Positions 24,413 to 32,947 are shown, counted from the stretch's first letter. The stretch: 64,000 nucleotides of DNA from CTSoil-043 sp963821235 (GCA_963821235.1 CAWGCS010000001.1:930001-994000), one strand, 5' to 3'. Made by a program: numbers and translations. The notes: generated from the sequence alone by a model not told the origin.

Positions 24413-25453
24413 ATGACCGGCCAGAAGAGCATCTGGGTCTACATCGAGCACGCCGACGGCCGAATCGCCGACGTGAGCCTCGAGCTGACCGGAAAGGCCC
24501 GCGACCTGGCGGGTCAGCTGGGCTACGAAGTCGTGGGCATCCTCTGCGGACACGGCGTCGGTGAGCTGGCCCAGGATGTCATCTCCCACGGCGCCGACCG
24601 CGTCCTGCTGGCCGACCATCCGGAGCTCGCCGGCTACCGCACTCTCCCCCACGCGCGCGTGGCGATCACGGAGGCTCGCAGGCGGCAGCCGGAGATCTTC
24701 CTGGTCGGCGGCACGCCCAATGGGCGGGACTTCGCGCCGCGGGTCGCCAGCGCGCTGCGCTGCGGCTTGACCGCCGATTGCACGGACCTGCAGATCGGCG
24801 ACTACTACGCCCGGCGCGACGACAAGACCTACAGGAACCTGCTGTACCAGATCCGGCCGGCCTTCGGCGGGAACGTGATCGCCACAATCGTCAATCCGAG
24901 CTCCCGGCCGCAGATGGCCACGGTCCGCGAGGGGGTCATGCGCATGCCGCCGACGGACACGAGCCGCACGGGAGTGGTGGAGCCGGTGACGCCCGAGCTC
25001 GAGCCCGGCGATCTCGCCCTCGAGGTCCTGAGCCGGCAGGTCCGCCACTCCACCGTCAAGCTCAAGGATGCGCCGGTCATCGTGTCGGGGGGCGCGGGCA
25101 TCTCAGACGCCGACGAGTTCGCCCTGCTGCGCGAGCTGGCCAACCTGCTCGGCGGCGAGGTCGGCGCCTCGCGCGCGGCCGTGGACGCGGGGATGATCGA
25201 CCGCGAGTTCCAGGTGGGCCAGACCGGCACCACGGTCAGGCCTCGCCTCTACATCGCCGCGGGCATCTCTGGCGCCATCCAGCACCGGGCGGGGATGGAC
25301 CAGTCGTCCAAGATCATCGCCATCAACACCGACCCCAACGCGCCGATGTTCCAGATCGCGCACTACCGCATCGTGGGCGACGCCCGCGAGGTCCTGCCCA
25401 TGATCATCAAGGCCCTGCGTGAACGCTCCATGGACCGTCGAGCAGCCGAATGA
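24413..25453 (+). CDS. etfA: Electron transfer flavoprotein alpha subunit (EtfA/FixB)
   Basis: A 346-residue FAD-binding partner of EtfB. The C-terminal FAD domain is clear: IVSGGAGISDADEFALL, VGASRAAVDAGMID, QVGQTGTTVRPRLYIAAGIS, GAIQHRAGMDQSSKIIAIN and DPNAPMFQIAHYRIVGD. The N-terminal domain has GKARDLAGQLGYEVVGI and LVGGTPNGRDFAPRVASAL. It starts 6 bases after etfB and overlaps the dehydrogenase ATG by 4 bases (ATGA), so the three subunits are made together. No ferredoxin-like extension is present at its N-terminus. Confidence 0.94.
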   Translation: MTGQKSIWVYIEHADGRIADVSLELTGKARDLAGQLGYEVVGILCGHGVGELAQDVISHGADRVLLADHPELAGYRTLPHARVAITEARRRQPEIFLVGGTPNGRDFAPRVASALRCGLTADCTDLQIGDYYARRDDKTYRNLLYQIRPAFGGNVIATIVNPSSRPQMATVREGVMRMPPTDTSRTGVVEPVTPELEPGDLALEVLSRQVRHSTVKLKDAPVIVSGGAGISDADEFALLRELANLLGGEVGASRAAVDAGMIDREFQVGQTGTTVRPRLYIAAGISGAIQHRAGMDQSSKIIAINTDPNAPMFQIAHYRIVGDAREVLPMIIKALRERSMDRRAAE

Positions 25454-27171
25454 GCGAGAACTTCTTCCTCGACAACCCGGACCTGCAGCTCCGCCTGGAG
25501 CACCTCGACCTGCGCGAGGTCGTGGAGCTCAAGGAGAACGGCTACTCCGAGGCGGGCATCTACCCCACCGCCCCGCGCAACTACGCCGACGCCATCGACA
25601 GCTACCGCATCGTCCTCGACGTCCTGGGCGAGGTCTGCGGCCAGCGCGTGGCGCCCAGGGCCGCCGAGGCGGACGAAGAGGGCGCCCACTACGAGAGCGG
25701 CGAGGTGACCTACGCCGCCGCCACCCGGGACGCCATCGAGGCCCTTCGCCAGGCCGAGCTCTTCGGGGCCATGCTGTCGCGCGAGTACGGCGGGCTGAAC
25801 CTGCCCGAGTCCGTCTACCAGATGATGGTCGAGGTCGTGGCCCGGGCGGAGAGCGGCCTCATGACCGTGTACGGCCTCCAGGAGATCGCGTCGCTGCTCG
25901 AGGAGCACGGCGATCCGGAGACCAAGGCCCGGGTCCTGCCTCGCTTCTCGCGCGGCGAGGTCTCCGGGGCGATGGTCCTGACCGAGGCGGACGCCGGCTC
26001 GGACCTGGGCGCCGTCGCGACGCGGGCGACCCTGGACGAGGCCACCGGCCAGTGGCACCTCAACGGCGTCAAGCGATTCATCACCAACGGGCTGGCGGAC
26101 GTGTCGCTGGTCCTCGCTCGAAGCGAGGAAGGCTCCACCGACGCCCGCGGCCTCTCCATGTTCCTGGTCGAGCGCGACGACACGGTCAAGATCCGTCGCA
26201 TCGAGAACAAGATGGGGATCCACGCCTCCCCGACGTGCGAGATCCAGTACAGCAACACCCCGGCCATCCTGATCGGAAAGCGCCGCTTCGGACTCATGCG
26301 CTACGCCATGAACCTGATGAACGGCGCTCGCCTGGCCGTGGCGGCGCAGGCCCTCGGCATCGCCGAGGCCGCCTACCGAGAGGCCGACCAGTACTCTCGC
26401 GAGCGTGTCCAGTTCGGCAGGCCGATCCGGGTCCTGCCGGCCGTGGGCCGGCTGCTGCTCTCGATGAAGGTCGACCTGGAGGCAACGCGCGCGCTTCTCG
26501 CCGAGACGGGGCGCTGGGTGGATCTCTGGAAGGTCTATGAGCGAGCCCTGGGAGAGGGCGGCTCGGAGTCCGACCCGGCGATGCGCGCCCGCCACAAGCA
26601 GTCCCAGGCACTGGCCGAGACGCTCACCCCGATGGTGAAGTACTGCGCCACCGAGATGGGCAACCGGGTCTGCTACCAGGCCATGCAGGTGCACGGCGGC
26701 GTGGGCTACATGCGCGAGTTCAACATCGAGCGCCTCTTCCGGGATGTCCGCGTCACCAACATCTACGAGGGCACGAGCCAGCTCCAGGTGGTCGCGGCCA
26801 TCGGCAAGCTGCTCAACCGGTCGCTCGACCCGCTGCTCGCCGAATGGCAGGCCGCCGAGTACCCGGCCGACATGGCCACCGAGAAGACGCTCCTGGCCGA
26901 TCTGACCGCCCTTTTCGGCGAGGCCGTGGGCCGGCTCAAGGCTCTTCCCGACCGCGACCGCGTGGACTACTACGCCGTCGACCTGGTCGAGATGGCCATC
27001 GGGATCGTCAGCGGCTGGCTCGTCCTGCGGGACACCAACGTCGCGGAGCACAAGAAGCCGGTCGCGCGGACGTACGTGGCGTCGCTCGCACCGAAGGTGC
27101 GGGCGGGGGCCGAGGTGGTCCTGACCTCCAGCCCGGTTCCGCTCGAGGCGATGCCGGTCCTGCTGCCGTAG
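25450..27171 (+). CDS. Acyl-CoA dehydrogenase family protein
   Basis: A 573-residue flavoenzyme, longer than standard acyl-CoA dehydrogenases (about 380), so it belongs with the large bacterial type with an extra C-terminal helical domain. The first 45 residues are an added N-terminal piece. Core motifs are AMVLTEADAGSDLGAVATRA (FAD/substrate), GVKRFITNG, NGARLAVAAQALGIAEAA, QFGRPI, QVHGGVGYMREFNIERL and RDVRVTNIYEGTSQLQ, whose Glu in YEGTS is the usual catalytic base position. It probably oxidises an acyl-CoA and hands electrons to the EtfBA pair encoded just upstream. The substrate chain cannot be told. Confidence 0.9.
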   Translation: MSENFFLDNPDLQLRLEHLDLREVVELKENGYSEAGIYPTAPRNYADAIDSYRIVLDVLGEVCGQRVAPRAAEADEEGAHYESGEVTYAAATRDAIEALRQAELFGAMLSREYGGLNLPESVYQMMVEVVARAESGLMTVYGLQEIASLLEEHGDPETKARVLPRFSRGEVSGAMVLTEADAGSDLGAVATRATLDEATGQWHLNGVKRFITNGLADVSLVLARSEEGSTDARGLSMFLVERDDTVKIRRIENKMGIHASPTCEIQYSNTPAILIGKRRFGLMRYAMNLMNGARLAVAAQALGIAEAAYREADQYSRERVQFGRPIRVLPAVGRLLLSMKVDLEATRALLAETGRWVDLWKVYERALGEGGSESDPAMRARHKQSQALAETLTPMVKYCATEMGNRVCYQAMQVHGGVGYMREFNIERLFRDVRVTNIYEGTSQLQVVAAIGKLLNRSLDPLLAEWQAAEYPADMATEKTLLADLTALFGEAVGRLKALPDRDRVDYYAVDLVEMAIGIVSGWLVLRDTNVAEHKKPVARTYVASLAPKVRAGAEVVLTSSPVPLEAMPVLLP

Positions 27172-27176
27172 CGAGC

Positions 27177-27196
27177 GCGTCGCGCCGCCGCGACGC
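27177..27196 (+). terminator. Hairpin terminator of the etf operon
   Basis: A perfect 8-bp stem (GCGTCGCG with CGCGACGC) and a 4-base loop start 6 bases after the dehydrogenase stop. It also faces the end of the leftward small gene at 27233. Confidence 0.6.
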
Positions 27197-27232
27197 GGCG
27201 GCCCGGCGGGGTGAGAGCGGCGGGTGATCCGG

Positions 27233-27589
27233 TCAGTCGAGCCGCTCGAGCATCAGCTGCCACGGTTCGACGATCGCGGTCGCCATCTCGCCCTTGGACA
27301 CCGAGTCCATCATCTCGGCAGCCGCCGCCGGCTCGACGGCGAACAGGACGGGGCGATCGCCGACGCTTCCCCAGACCAGCCAATCGCCGTCACCGCTCGC
27401 CGCGACCTCCTCGACCGATGCGATGAGGGAGGTCGGTGCGAGTCCCAGAGGCAGACGGGGATGCCGCCGATGCGAGGATGCCGCCCGCGTCCTGGTGTGG
27501 CCGGAGCCGACGCACGGGATCCCCGAAGGGTCGAGCCGCTCGGGCATGTCGAGCGCAGACGGATCGCTCAGCTCGTGGCCCTGTTGCAT
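27233..27589 (-). CDS. Small hypothetical protein
   Basis: A 118-residue protein I do not recognise. The C-terminal half reads like a genuine folded domain (SVEEVAASGDGDWLVWGSVG, then FAVEPAAAAEMMDSVSKGEM and IVEPWQLMLERLD); the N-terminal half is Arg/His/Pro-rich and less convincing. ATG at 27589 has GAGGGAG 8 bases upstream. It lies convergent to the etf operon and is divergent from the GT-C gene. A regulator or a small antitoxin-like protein are both possible, but there is no motif to support either. Confidence 0.5.
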   Translation of the reverse strand: MQQGHELSDPSALDMPERLDPSGIPCVGSGHTRTRAASSHRRHPRLPLGLAPTSLIASVEEVAASGDGDWLVWGSVGDRPVLFAVEPAAAAEMMDSVSKGEMATAIVEPWQLMLERLD

Positions 27590-27733
27590 ATCGATCACTC
27601 CCTCGACGCCCTGTGGCCGCCTCGTCCCCCAAGCCTTGCCCGAGAATGCACAGCCGTCCGGGCGGCATCCAGAGGCGTTCGTCATGAACAGCGGCCCTGG
27701 ATCCCGTGCCGCGCGGCGAGCGAACATGTAGCG

Positions 27734-29002
27734 ATGCGCGCGTTCATGGCCCAGCTCGACCCGCGTCGCGCTCCTGCCGTCGTGCTGCTGCTCGCGCCTC
27801 TCCTCCTGCTGGTGCTGCTCGTCGGACTGACCCCGGAGCCGACGAGGCTCATCTTCGCGGGCGACCTCTCCGTCTACCGCAGGTACGGCCTCCAGGTGCT
27901 GGGGGGATCGATCCCGTACCTCGACTTCAGCGTGGAGTACCCGCCGCTCGCCCTCGTGCCGATGACCCTGCCCCTCCTGGCGCCGCCGCAGGGCGGGATC
28001 GACGACCTCGGCTACATCTGGCGGTTCACCGTTGCCCAGGGAGCGCTGGCGGTCGCCGCCGGCTGGCTGCTCTTCGAGGCGACCGGCAGGTCCCGCTCCA
28101 CGCTCGTGGGGTGGGCGGTGCTGGTCGGCCTCGCCTGGGCGTCCGTCGCCCTTCGCTACGACCTCTGGCCGGTGCTGTGCGTCCTGGTCGCCGTCGCCGT
28201 CGTCGATCGGCGCCCGGGCGCCGCCGGCGTCGCGCTCGGGTTGGGGACGATGCTCAAGCTCTACCCGATCGCCCTGCTGCCCATCCTGGCTGCCTACGCC
28301 CTCGCCGTGCGCGACCGGGCCGGGTTCGTTCGACTCCTGGGCGGCTGCGCTTCGGTCGTCGTCCCGGTCATGGCGACGGCGTGGGTGCTGGCCGGCCCGG
28401 CCTCGCTCCAGTGGCTTCTCTACCAGCAGGACCGCGGCCTGCAGATCGAGAGCCTTGGGGCAGGGCTGCTCCTGGGGCTCCACGTCCTGGCGGGCCAGCC
28501 ACTCGACGTCGCCTATGCGTTCGGGTCGATCCAGGTGCGGGCTCCCGGGTCCGACCTGCTGGTGGCCGCCTCGCCGATCGCGCTGGCGGCCCTGCTTGGC
28601 GCCGTCACGGCGGTCGCCGTGCTGCGCTTCCGGTGGGACTACGCCCGGCTGGGTCGCGTGCCGAGCTCCAGCGTCTACCTTGCGTCGGCCGCCGCCATCG
28701 CGGTGCTCCTCGTGGGCAGCAAGGTCCTGTCCGTGCAGTACGTCATCTGGCTCCTGCCCTTTGCGATCCTCCTGCCGGGTCGCATGGGCTGGCTGATCCT
28801 CGCCGTCGCGGCCCTGTCGACCGCGGTCTACACGACGGACTACACGGGGCTGTGGCGCCTCGAGACGCCCATGATCGTGGCCCTGCTGCTCCGGAACGCC
28901 CTCCTCGCGGTGGTGGCGACATGGCTGGTGGTCGAGCTGGGGAGGCGACGTGCGGTCGCACGTGACGCGGGGCGCGGGGGACATGTGATCGGAGCGGTCT
29001 AG
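27734..29002 (+). CDS. GT-C glycosyltransferase, GT87/DUF2029 type membrane protein
   Basis: A 422-residue polytopic membrane protein with about ten membrane segments. The first loop has the acidic GT-C motif and sugar-phosphate loop (FAGDLSVYRRYG, YLDFSVEYPPLALVPM), where the EYPP motif is typical of the GT87 mannosyltransferases that use polyprenyl-phosphate-mannose. LKLYPIALLPIL in the middle and SKVLSVQYVIWLLPFAI near the end match the same family. It probably transfers a sugar to a lipid or wall glycan on the outer face of the membrane. ATG at 27734 was chosen; ATG at 27746 is also possible. Confidence 0.78.
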   Translation: MRAFMAQLDPRRAPAVVLLLAPLLLLVLLVGLTPEPTRLIFAGDLSVYRRYGLQVLGGSIPYLDFSVEYPPLALVPMTLPLLAPPQGGIDDLGYIWRFTVAQGALAVAAGWLLFEATGRSRSTLVGWAVLVGLAWASVALRYDLWPVLCVLVAVAVVDRRPGAAGVALGLGTMLKLYPIALLPILAAYALAVRDRAGFVRLLGGCASVVVPVMATAWVLAGPASLQWLLYQQDRGLQIESLGAGLLLGLHVLAGQPLDVAYAFGSIQVRAPGSDLLVAASPIALAALLGAVTAVAVLRFRWDYARLGRVPSSSVYLASAAAIAVLLVGSKVLSVQYVIWLLPFAILLPGRMGWLILAVAALSTAVYTTDYTGLWRLETPMIVALLLRNALLAVVATWLVVELGRRRAVARDAGRGGHVIGAV

Positions 29003-29033
29003 CGAGTCTTCCGGGCGCCGCTCGGGGCGCGCC

Positions 29034-29123
29034 AGGAATCCGGGCTACGCGTACGGAAACGAGTTCGTGTTCAGGCTCGAACCGATCCTGGACGGCCTCG
29101 AGCGGGCCCGGGAAACAGCCTGA
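29034..29123 (+). pseudogene. Remnant of a TetR-type regulator (C-terminal end)
   Basis: The frame ending in TGA at 29121-29123 reads GYAYGNEFVFRLEPILDGLE, which matches the last helix of TetR proteins with a TetR_C_1 domain (F-E-F-G-L-x-x-L-L-D-G-L). No start codon or DNA-binding part is found upstream. It looks like the end of a lost gene. Confidence 0.4.
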
Positions 29124-29340
29124 TGCACGGCGATCCCGGGCTGCGTCGTCTCGCTGCGTTCACGCTCGACCCTCGCGGCGGTAACCCGGCCGGGTGTGGA
29201 TCGCCGCTGAGCTGCCGGAACCGGCCGAGATGCAGCGGATCGCGGCCGAGGTGCCGCTGCCGCCCGTTTCGCCGCCAGGATGGAGCACCCGCGGCCAGAA
29301 CGCCCCGGCGGCCTCCAGCAGGCACCAGCCCCCCTCTTGA
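29123..29340 (+). pseudogene. Frameshifted N-terminal fragment of a PhzF-family gene
   Basis: The frame from ATG at 29123 reads RLAAFTLDPRGGNPAG, the typical start of PhzF/isomerase-like proteins (F-T-x-x-P-x-G-G-N-P-A-G-V). One base is missing near 29192; the next frame continues VWIAAELPEPAEMQRIAAEV, which is the matching second part. It then runs into unrelated sequence and stops at 29338-29340. Both a frameshift and a 3' truncation are present, so the gene is dead. Confidence 0.65.
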
Positions 29341-29364
29341 CAGAGAATTCAACGCCTGTAGAAT
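29337..29364 (+). promoter_or_regulatory. Promoter TTGACA-16-TAGAAT
   Basis: TTGACA (29337-29342) and TAGAAT (29359-29364) with a 16-base spacer lie before the membrane protein/TetR operon. The -10 overlaps the palindrome that starts at 29361. Confidence 0.75.
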
Positions 29365-29382
29365 TCAACACGCATTGAATTC
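29361..29382. promoter_or_regulatory. Palindromic operator, probable TetR site
   Basis: GAATTCAA and TTGAATTC form perfect 8-base arms around CACGCA. A third GAATTCAA copy at 29345-29352 lies between the -35 and -10. The site covers the start point, so the TetR protein encoded as the second gene of this operon probably represses its own transcription here. Confidence 0.75.
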
Positions 29383-29403
29383 GGCGTCCCGGAGGTGAGT
29401 GTG

Positions 29404-30402
29404 ATGGGTACGTCGTCGTCACGCGGTCGGGCGATCGCCCCGATCGTGATCGGCCTGGTCCTGGCGGCCTGGTTCATCTGGCTCTTCGCCGCGGCACTCC
29501 ATCTGCCCCAGGCGCACGAGCTGCCCGTCGCGCTCGTCGCCCCCGACGCGGTCGCGGCGCAGTTGACGGCGGGGCTCGAGCGCCAGGCTCCGGGCGCCTT
29601 CACCGTCACGAGCTACGGCTCCGAGGCCGACGCGCGGGCGGCGATCGCCGACCGCGGGGAGGTCGGCGCCTTCGTGGCCGAAGCGAACGGAGCCACCATC
29701 CTCGTGGCCAGTGGGGCGAGCGAGGCCACGGCGGCCGCCGTCTCCGGCGCCTTCACCGCGGTCGCGGGAGCCATGCAACTGACCCCGAGAATCGAGGATG
29801 TCGTGCCGCTTCCGGCGAACGACCCACATGGGACCGTCCCCTTCTTCCTGGTTCTCGGTGTCTCGCTCTCGGCCCTGATCTACGCGGTGATCGCCTTTGC
29901 ATCCGGGGCGTCCGAGACACGACCCGGCCTCGGCGAGCGCCTGACTTCCCTAGTGGCCTTTGCCTCTCTTGATGGCCTCGTGGCGGCCGCCGCGGTCGGC
30001 CTCGTGCTCGGCTTCGATGAGAACACCTGGCTGCTGGCTGCCGTGTGCGCCATGCTGGCCCTCGCCGTCGCCTCCGCGACGGCAGCGCTCCAGGAGCTGG
30101 CCGGGACCGCGGGGAGTGGTCTGGCGGCCCTCCTCGTCGTGATCCTCGGCGTGGCGTGCTCGGGAGCGATGGCAGGTCCCTGGTTCCTCCCGGATGGGTT
30201 CCGGGCGCTCGCCCCGATCCTTCCGCCGGGTGTCGGGCTGGCGGCCGCCAGGAGCGCGCTCTACTTCGACGGTGCAGCCCTCGGCGTGCCGCTCGTGACG
30301 CTGGCCGCGTGGGCCGCGGTCGCGCTCGGGATCGTCGTCGCGGTGGACCTGTGGCGCCATCGCCCTGTCACGCGCCCCGTGCCGGCCCCGGTGGCCGGTT
30401 GA
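29404..30402 (+). CDS. ABC-2/YhgE-like membrane protein
   Basis: A 332-residue membrane protein: one N-terminal membrane helix (IAPIVIGLVLAAWFIWLFAA), an extracellular domain of about 110 residues (ELPVALVAPDAVAAQL, then YGSEADARAAIADRGEVGAF), and five or more membrane helices at the C-terminal end. This topology is that of YhgE/Pip and ABC-2-type permease-like proteins (DUF3533 group). No ATPase is adjacent. Controlled by the TetR protein that follows, it may act in export of, or tolerance to, a toxic compound. GGAGG 8 bases before the ATG at 29404 decides the start over a GTG at 29395. Confidence 0.75.
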   Translation: MGTSSSRGRAIAPIVIGLVLAAWFIWLFAAALHLPQAHELPVALVAPDAVAAQLTAGLERQAPGAFTVTSYGSEADARAAIADRGEVGAFVAEANGATILVASGASEATAAAVSGAFTAVAGAMQLTPRIEDVVPLPANDPHGTVPFFLVLGVSLSALIYAVIAFASGASETRPGLGERLTSLVAFASLDGLVAAAAVGLVLGFDENTWLLAAVCAMLALAVASATAALQELAGTAGSGLAALLVVILGVACSGAMAGPWFLPDGFRALAPILPPGVGLAAARSALYFDGAALGVPLVTLAAWAAVALGIVVAVDLWRHRPVTRPVPAPVAG

Positions 30403-31019
30403 CGCCGCGCGGCTCTCGCTCCCCGGCCCGCCGGTCGGGCCGCCGGCCGGGGAGCAGCGACACCCGGCAGGCGATCCTTGCGGCTGCGCGCCGCCAGTTC
30501 GTCGCCGCTGGGTTCGATCAGGCCAGCGTGCGGAGCATCGCCGCCGAGGCAGCGGTGGATCCATCTCTCGTCATCCACTACTTCGGCTCGAAGGACGGCC
30601 TCCTCGGCGCGGTCATGGCCTGGCCCGTCAACCTCGACGAGATCGCGGAGCAGGTTGTCGCCCCGGGTCTCGATGGCGTCGGCGAGCGCCTGGTGCGCTT
30701 CCTCCTCGCCCAGTGGGATGACCCGTCGAAGCGACATCCCCTGACCGTCATCATGCGCAACGCCGTGAGCCACGACGAGGCAGCCCGCCTGCTCACCGAG
30801 TTCGTCCGTCGGGAGCTCGTCGGCCGGATCGTGCCCCTCATGGGCGAGGCGACGGCGGAGCTGCGTGGGAGCCTCGTCGCCAGCACCCTCGTGGGGTTGG
30901 CGATGACCCGCTACGTGGTCCGCCTGGAGCCGCTGGCGTCCGCGCCCGCCGACGTCGTCGTGGCGGCCATGGCCCCGGTGATCGAGCGCCTCCTCACCGG
31001 CGACCTCGCCGAGGGCTGA
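30399..31019 (+). CDS. TetR/AcrR family transcriptional regulator
   Basis: A 206-residue repressor. The N-terminal DNA-binding domain reads TRQAILAAARRQFVAAGFDQ, SVRSIAAEAAVDPSLVIHYF and GSKDGLLGAVMAWP. The C-terminal ligand domain has RFLLAQWDDPSKRHPL, as in the TetR_C_7/17-type regulators of actinobacteria. Its TTG start overlaps the stop of the membrane-protein gene (TTGA), so the two are co-translated. The palindrome at 29361-29382 is the probable autoregulatory site. Arg/Ser-rich residues 1-20 precede the domain. Confidence 0.9.
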   Translation: MTPRGSRSPARRSGRRPGSSDTRQAILAAARRQFVAAGFDQASVRSIAAEAAVDPSLVIHYFGSKDGLLGAVMAWPVNLDEIAEQVVAPGLDGVGERLVRFLLAQWDDPSKRHPLTVIMRNAVSHDEAARLLTEFVRRELVGRIVPLMGEATAELRGSLVASTLVGLAMTRYVVRLEPLASAPADVVVAAMAPVIERLLTGDLAEG

Positions 31020-31030
31020 AACGGAGAAGG

Positions 31031-31055
31031 GCGGTTGGGCGATCCCGGCAACCGC
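31031..31055. terminator. Hairpin between convergent genes
   Basis: A perfect 7-bp stem (GCGGTTG with CAACCGC) and 11-base loop lie 12 bases after the TetR stop. Confidence 0.4.
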
Positions 31056-31137
31056 GTCGTCGGCGGCCTTCGCGGTTCCCTCGAGCAGCCGGCCGGCCAC
31101 GTCTCCCAGGGACGCGCTCGCCGGTCGGCACGCATGT

Positions 31138-32409
31138 TCACTCTGGGTTCGGTGTGGGCTGCCCTTCGCGCGGTTCGAGCAGGATTGTCCATTCGCGGGA
31201 TGCGAGGTCGAAGGCGACGACGTCGTCCTGGCGAGTATCTCCCGACCCCAAGCCGACGAGTCGCCCATTGACCGGGTCGTACACCGGGGTCGAGGAGAAC
31301 CCACCGGGACTGGAGGGCTCGGGCAGGACCTCCCAGCGGTCGGCGGCCGCGTCGTACGCGGCCGACCCCGATCCGCCGAATACCACCGTCCGCTCTGCTT
31401 CCTCGTCGTAGACCATCTCCGGGGGGTAGGCATCGAACCCCCAGACGATGCTGAGGGGCGGCGTGGCGGCGCCGGATCTCGACCACGTGCCGGTGCGAAG
31501 GTCGAAGAGCCACGTCTCAGTCTCAGGAGGTAACCCGGACCCGACTCCGAATGCGACCAGCCGATCAGCGGAGGCGTCGTAGGCGAAGCGCACCCCGCGA
31601 GACGCGGCCGCAGCCGGGCTGCTTTGGCGGATCGGGGTCCACGTGTCCGAGGCGACGTCGTAGCCCCACAGCTCCGGCGGACGGGACCGGTCGAGCTCGG
31701 TCGCCGCAGCGACGATCACGCCAGCGACCGGGTCGTAGGCCCAGGACGTCACGTGGATCAAGGACGTCGCGTCGATCGGCGGGACTGAGTCCTTCAGCGT
31801 CCAGGTGTCGGCCTGCAGAGCGTAGGCCCACACCTCCCGGGAGGTGACCAGGATCGTCACGTCGGAGTCGACGTCGTACACAAGCCAGGAGTCGGGGCTG
31901 GACGGCTCCCGGTTCGGATGCATCCGCGTCCAGGTGTTCGTGCACACGTCGAACGTCCACGTCTCGACGCCCGTGATCTCTTCGCCGAAGAGGGTGCTCG
32001 CGATGGCCACCAGCCTGCCCGCCCGGGAGTCGAACGCCATCGCCGACGGGGATGCCGGCCGAGCCTGGTCGACCGGGCCCGGCTCGTCGGGCGTCGACCC
32101 GGGTGGGCACTCGAACAGCTGGCCAACAGGCGGCACCACGGCCGGGAGCCTCCGCTGGAGCTGCGAGCCGACGAGGAGCGTCCCGCCGATCATCGCGGCG
32201 AGAAGCAGCCCGGCAAGCAGCAGGAGCCAGGCGCGGCGCGGGATCGCGAGCACCCGCAAGCTGAGCACCGCCGTGAACCCGTGGCGGCGGGGCTCCTTCG
32301 CGGCCACCGTCCGTGCGAAGCCGAGGGCGTCGAAGTCGGTCGGCCCCTCCTCCACGTGACGGAGAAGGGCGGCGCGGAGGCGGCTCTCGAAGACGTCGCG
32401 CTCAGTCAT
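31138..32409 (-). CDS. Probable anti-sigma factor with extracellular Kelch-like propeller
   Basis: A 423-residue single-pass membrane protein. Residues 1-58 form the cytoplasmic part (VFESRLRAALLRHVEEGPTD), residues about 59-80 the membrane helix (AWLLLLAGLLLAAMIGGTLL) and the rest a beta-propeller of about six repeats with Kelch-type W-x-F-D and W-x-Y-D units (VETWTFDVCTNTWTRM, ELWGYDVASDTWTPI, ETWLFDLRTGTWSRS). The gene overlaps the ECF sigma factor gene (ATGA), a usual arrangement for sigma/anti-sigma pairs. The cytoplasmic part has no zinc-binding H-x3-C-x2-C. The propeller probably senses something outside the membrane. Confidence 0.78.
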   Translation of the reverse strand: MTERDVFESRLRAALLRHVEEGPTDFDALGFARTVAAKEPRRHGFTAVLSLRVLAIPRRAWLLLLAGLLLAAMIGGTLLVGSQLQRRLPAVVPPVGQLFECPPGSTPDEPGPVDQARPASPSAMAFDSRAGRLVAIASTLFGEEITGVETWTFDVCTNTWTRMHPNREPSSPDSWLVYDVDSDVTILVTSREVWAYALQADTWTLKDSVPPIDATSLIHVTSWAYDPVAGVIVAAATELDRSRPPELWGYDVASDTWTPIRQSSPAAAASRGVRFAYDASADRLVAFGVGSGLPPETETWLFDLRTGTWSRSGAATPPLSIVWGFDAYPPEMVYDEEAERTVVFGGSGSAAYDAAADRWEVLPEPSSPGGFSSTPVYDPVNGRLVGLGSGDTRQDDVVAFDLASREWTILLEPREGQPTPNPE

Positions 32410-32947
32410 CGCCGAGCTCCTTCCGGAGGTGGTCGAGCACGCGTGAGAGGCGGGTGCGGACGCCGGAGGCGGATCTGCCGGTCAAGGTCCCGATCTCGGC
32501 CGAGTCGACGTCGGCGAGATAACGCAGAGCGACGAGGGCGCGATCGTCGGGGCTCAGGTGATGGAGCGCGTTCGCTAGGTCCACCTGCCCGATCTCGTCG
32601 CCGGGATCGCCGACGCCCGTCCCCTCGGTCGCGATCGTCAGCTCGACGACCGGATGTCGGCGCTGGCGACGGAGGACGGCCCGAGCCTCGTTGGCGACGA
32701 CCGACATGAGCCACGGCCGGAGGCGCGCCGGGTCACGCAGGGAGGGGAGCTTGCGCCAGGCGATCCAGAGAGCCGCCTGGGCCGCGTCCTGTGCGATGTC
32801 CCAGTCCCCGCACACCACGTAGGCGACCCGCACCATCTCCGCGCGGTGCGCCGCGACGATCCTGGCGAACGCGACCTCGTCGCCCGCCGCGGCGAGCTGC
32901 ACCGTCGAGGCGATCGCGACATCCGGTGCGAGGCTGTTCACATCCAT
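32402..32947 (-). CDS. ECF-type RNA polymerase sigma factor
   Basis: A 181-residue sigma-70 family protein. Region 2 spans about residues 20-90 (DEVAFARIVAAHRAEMVRVA, GDWDIAQDAAQAALWIAWRK), with RPWLMSVVANEARAVLRRQR as its end, and region 4 spans about 120-175 (LSPDDRALVALRYLADVDSA, EIGTLTGRSASGVRTRLSRV). It should direct RNA polymerase to a small regulon when released by the membrane protein encoded in overlap downstream. The ATG at 32947 was chosen because it precedes region 2 at the usual distance; an in-frame extension to 33091 is Arg/His-rich and looks non-coding. Confidence 0.9.
   Translation of the reverse strand: MDVNSLAPDVAIASTVQLAAAGDEVAFARIVAAHRAEMVRVAYVVCGDWDIAQDAAQAALWIAWRKLPSLRDPARLRPWLMSVVANEARAVLRRQRRHPVVELTIATEGTGVGDPGDEIGQVDLANALHHLSPDDRALVALRYLADVDSAEIGTLTGRSASGVRTRLSRVLDHLRKELGDD

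Noticed and set aside
31020..31137. A leftward stretch reading SLGDVAGRLLEGTAKAADDA
   Set aside because: It looks protein-like but has no start or ribosome site and runs antisense into the TetR gene. It may be a chance frame or old remnant, too weak to list.
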